The translations under genes and the position numbers were made by a program. From Commensalibacter intestini A911 (GTDB taxonomy: Bacteria > Pseudomonadota > Alphaproteobacteria > Acetobacterales > Acetobacteraceae), in the NCBI RefSeq assembly GCF_000231445.1, contig NZ_AGFR01000003.1, positions 868,001 to 932,000 of the forward strand: a DNA stretch of 64,000 nt, in the 5' to 3' direction. Numbering within the stretch: the first letter of the stretch is position 1; every line of letters starts with the position of its first letter. Of the stretch, positions 62,187 to 64,000 are shown piece by piece. The notes beneath the pieces are model-generated. The model searched no databases. It saw only the letters and a program-made list of their open reading frames with translations, and had not been told where the DNA came from.

Positions 62187-63200
62187 ATGAAAATCTTAGT
62201 TACTGGTGGATGTGGGTATATTGGTAGCCATACATGTGTCCAATTAATTCATCAAGGATATGAACCTGTTATTATTGACAACCTCTGCAACAGTAAAGAA
62301 ATGGTTCTTGACCGTATTCAAGAAATTACAGGACAAAAACCACAGTTTTATCAAGGCGATATCCGAGATAAAACATTACTAAAGCAAATATTCTCAGAGA
62401 ATAAAATTGATAGCGTTATTCATTTTGCTGGATTAAAAGCTGTTGGAGAATCAGTTCATAAACCTTTAGAATATTATGATTGTAATGTTTATGGCTCTTT
62501 AATTCTCTTTGAAGCCATGAGAGATGCCAATGTAAAGAAAATAATTTTCAGCTCTTCAGCAACAGTTTATGGCACTCAACCGATTGTTCCATATGTTGAA
62601 ACAATGGAAACTGGCGAACCAACACAACCTTATGGGCGCAGTAAACTTTTTATTGAAAAAATCTTACAAGATTTAATTGTTACTGAACCTGATTGGTCGA
62701 TTACATTATTAAGATACTTTAATCCTGTTGGTGCTCATCCTTCTGGGTTAATGGGAGAAGATCCTCAAGGTATTCCCAATAACCTTATGCCTTATATGAC
62801 ACAGGTTGCTATTGGCAAGCGTAAATCTCTTGCTGTTTTTGGTAAAGATTATGAAACCACAGATGGTACTTGTGTACGTGATTATATCCACGTGATGGAT
62901 CTTGCAGACGGACATTTAGCAGCATTAAAGTATAATCAAGAGCAAACCGGCTCACATATCTTTAATCTTGGTTCTGGTCATGGAAACAGCGTCCTTGAAG
63001 TAATTGCCGCTTTTGAAGACGTATTTGGTAAAAAACTGGCTTGGCACTTTGCACCACGTCGTGCTGGTGACTTACCTGCTTATTGGGCAGATGCAAATAA
63101 AGCAAAAGAATTACTTCATTGGGAAACTAAGCTAAGCCTACATGATATGGTCAAAGATTCTTGGAATTGGCAACGTCAAAATCCAAAAGGTTTTGTCTAA
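62187..63200 (+). CDS. galE: UDP-glucose 4-epimerase
   Basis: 337 aa. It has the NAD motif GGCGYIG (7-13), SSSATVYG with catalytic S124, the Y149/K153 pair in PYGRSK, and HPSGLMGEDPQGIPNNLMPY. It interconverts UDP-glucose and UDP-galactose for the Leloir pathway and surface polysaccharides. The length fits E. coli GalE. galT follows 23 bp later, so the two form one operon. Confidence 0.95.
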   Translation: MKILVTGGCGYIGSHTCVQLIHQGYEPVIIDNLCNSKEMVLDRIQEITGQKPQFYQGDIRDKTLLKQIFSENKIDSVIHFAGLKAVGESVHKPLEYYDCNVYGSLILFEAMRDANVKKIIFSSSATVYGTQPIVPYVETMETGEPTQPYGRSKLFIEKILQDLIVTEPDWSITLLRYFNPVGAHPSGLMGEDPQGIPNNLMPYMTQVAIGKRKSLAVFGKDYETTDGTCVRDYIHVMDLADGHLAALKYNQEQTGSHIFNLGSGHGNSVLEVIAAFEDVFGKKLAWHFAPRRAGDLPAYWADANKAKELLHWETKLSLHDMVKDSWNWQRQNPKGFV

Positions 63201-63223
63201 TACTCTAACAAAGGAGAGATCCA

Positions 63224-64000
63224 ATGATTTCATTTAATCCTGTTGATCATCCACATCAACGTTATAATCCCTTAACGGATGAATGGGTGTTGGTCTCTCC
63301 TCATAGAGCTAAGCGACCTTGGCAAGGACAAACAGAGCCTCCTGTGCATAAAGAAGTCATTACTCATGATCCTGACTGTTATTTGTGTGCTGGAAATAAA
63401 AGAATAACTGGCGATATTAACCCTAATTATACCTCGACTTATGTTTTTACGAATGATTTTTCAGCCTTACTTCCCGATACACCTGCCTATCAAACATTAG
63501 ATAATCCTCTATTTAAGATAGAAAGCGTGCAAGGATGTTGTAAGGTTATTTGCTTTTCTCCAGATCATAGCAAAACCATACCCGAACTGCTTGTTTCATC
63601 TATTCAAGACATCGTTAAAACATGGATAGAACAATTAAATGAACTCGGGAAAACTTACAAATGGGTTCAACTATTTGAAAATAAGGGTGCGATGATGGGA
63701 TGTTCCAATCCTCACCCTCATGGACAAATATGGAGCAGCAATTTTATTCCTCAGGAAATCAAAACTGAAGATTTACATCAAAAAAACTATTATCAAAAGC
63801 ATCGCTCTTTATTACTGATAGACTATGTTCAAAAAGAACTAGAGATGAAAGAGCGTATTGTCGTAGAAACAGAATATTGGGTTGCGCTTGTTCCTTATTG
63901 GGCTGTATGGCCTTTTGAAATCCTCTTACTTCCCAAACAAGTTGTTCATCGTTTAAATGAGCTTTCTCCCAAACAGCAAGAAGATTTAGCCGTTATTCTA
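63224..64000 (+). CDS. galT: galactose-1-phosphate uridylyltransferase, cut by the right edge
   Basis: 259 codons are visible, with ATG at 63224 preceded by AAAGGAGAG. Zinc-site CYLC (C52, C55) and the active-site motif HPHGQIW (164-170), whose second His is the uridylylated nucleophile, are present. It transfers UMP from UDP-glucose to galactose-1-phosphate. The reading frame is open to the end of the window, so about a quarter of the protein lies outside. Confidence 0.93.
   Translation, partial: MISFNPVDHPHQRYNPLTDEWVLVSPHRAKRPWQGQTEPPVHKEVITHDPDCYLCAGNKRITGDINPNYTSTYVFTNDFSALLPDTPAYQTLDNPLFKIESVQGCCKVICFSPDHSKTIPELLVSSIQDIVKTWIEQLNELGKTYKWVQLFENKGAMMGCSNPHPHGQIWSSNFIPQEIKTEDLHQKNYYQKHRSLLLIDYVQKELEMKERIVVETEYWVALVPYWAVWPFEILLLPKQVVHRLNELSPKQQEDLAVIL

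Overview
The window is AT-rich alphaproteobacterial chromosome. An NDUFS4-type complex I accessory subunit, an NAD-type isocitrate dehydrogenase, a PutA without its DNA-binding domain and the general gene set point to Acetobacteraceae. The low GC suggests a Commensalibacter-like, insect-associated acetic acid bacterium. This is inference from gene content and base composition, because no 16S gene is present. There is no prophage, IS element or CRISPR array.

Layout. 0-20 kb is mostly housekeeping: a cut-off AraC regulator, an LpxR-like lipid A deacylase, a tight radC-like/amidohydrolase/aroE/coaE/dnaQ operon, divergent pcrA-prmA-GNAT-pepP, NAD isocitrate dehydrogenase, small membrane proteins and lipoproteins, a carboxylesterase, and a divergent gdh/putA pair that together feed proline carbon to 2-oxoglutarate. 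20.4-33.9 kb is one tightly packed minus-strand operon of eight genes: SrfB-like actin/Hsp70-fold ATPase, SrfC-like P-loop GTPase, a single-pass protein with Sel1-like repeats, a secreted VWA protein, an ABC ATPase and MacB/FtsX-like permease, a secreted sulfatase-modifying-factor-like protein lacking the catalytic cysteines, and a membrane-anchored Mrr-type nuclease. 34-50 kb holds a DHA2 efflux pump, a retropepsin-like protease, xerC, a YetF-like protein, priA, a lone Sll1717-type P-loop ATPase, an AraC regulator, leuA, a TATC microsatellite, a MYG1-family protein, gabD and ilvE.

50.1-55.7 kb is a second minus-strand operon. Four of its proteins share an N-terminal domain of the kind I associate with SrfA, followed by membrane segments. 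One carries a periplasmic HtrA/trypsin protease domain and two are tandem duplicates. Next to it (55.9-59.7 kb) are five paralogous small exported proteins or lipoproteins, a BamE-like lipoprotein and an outer-membrane beta-barrel. 59.8-64 kb returns to ordinary genes: CsaA-like, gpt, tRNA-Pro, the NDUFS4-like subunit, tRNA-Arg, an L,D-transpeptidase-like lipoprotein, galE and the start of galT.

The main candidate for an undescribed system is the split Srf machinery. A cytoplasmic ATPase/GTPase pair, a transporter and periplasmic sensor-like proteins are joined to an Mrr nuclease at one locus. An expanded family of SrfA-like membrane proteins with a protease and an adjacent lipoprotein family lies 16 kb away. 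Function is unknown. Envelope stress or remodelling, interbacterial or host interaction, and defence are all open. Srf assignments rest on remembered family features, not on a search.
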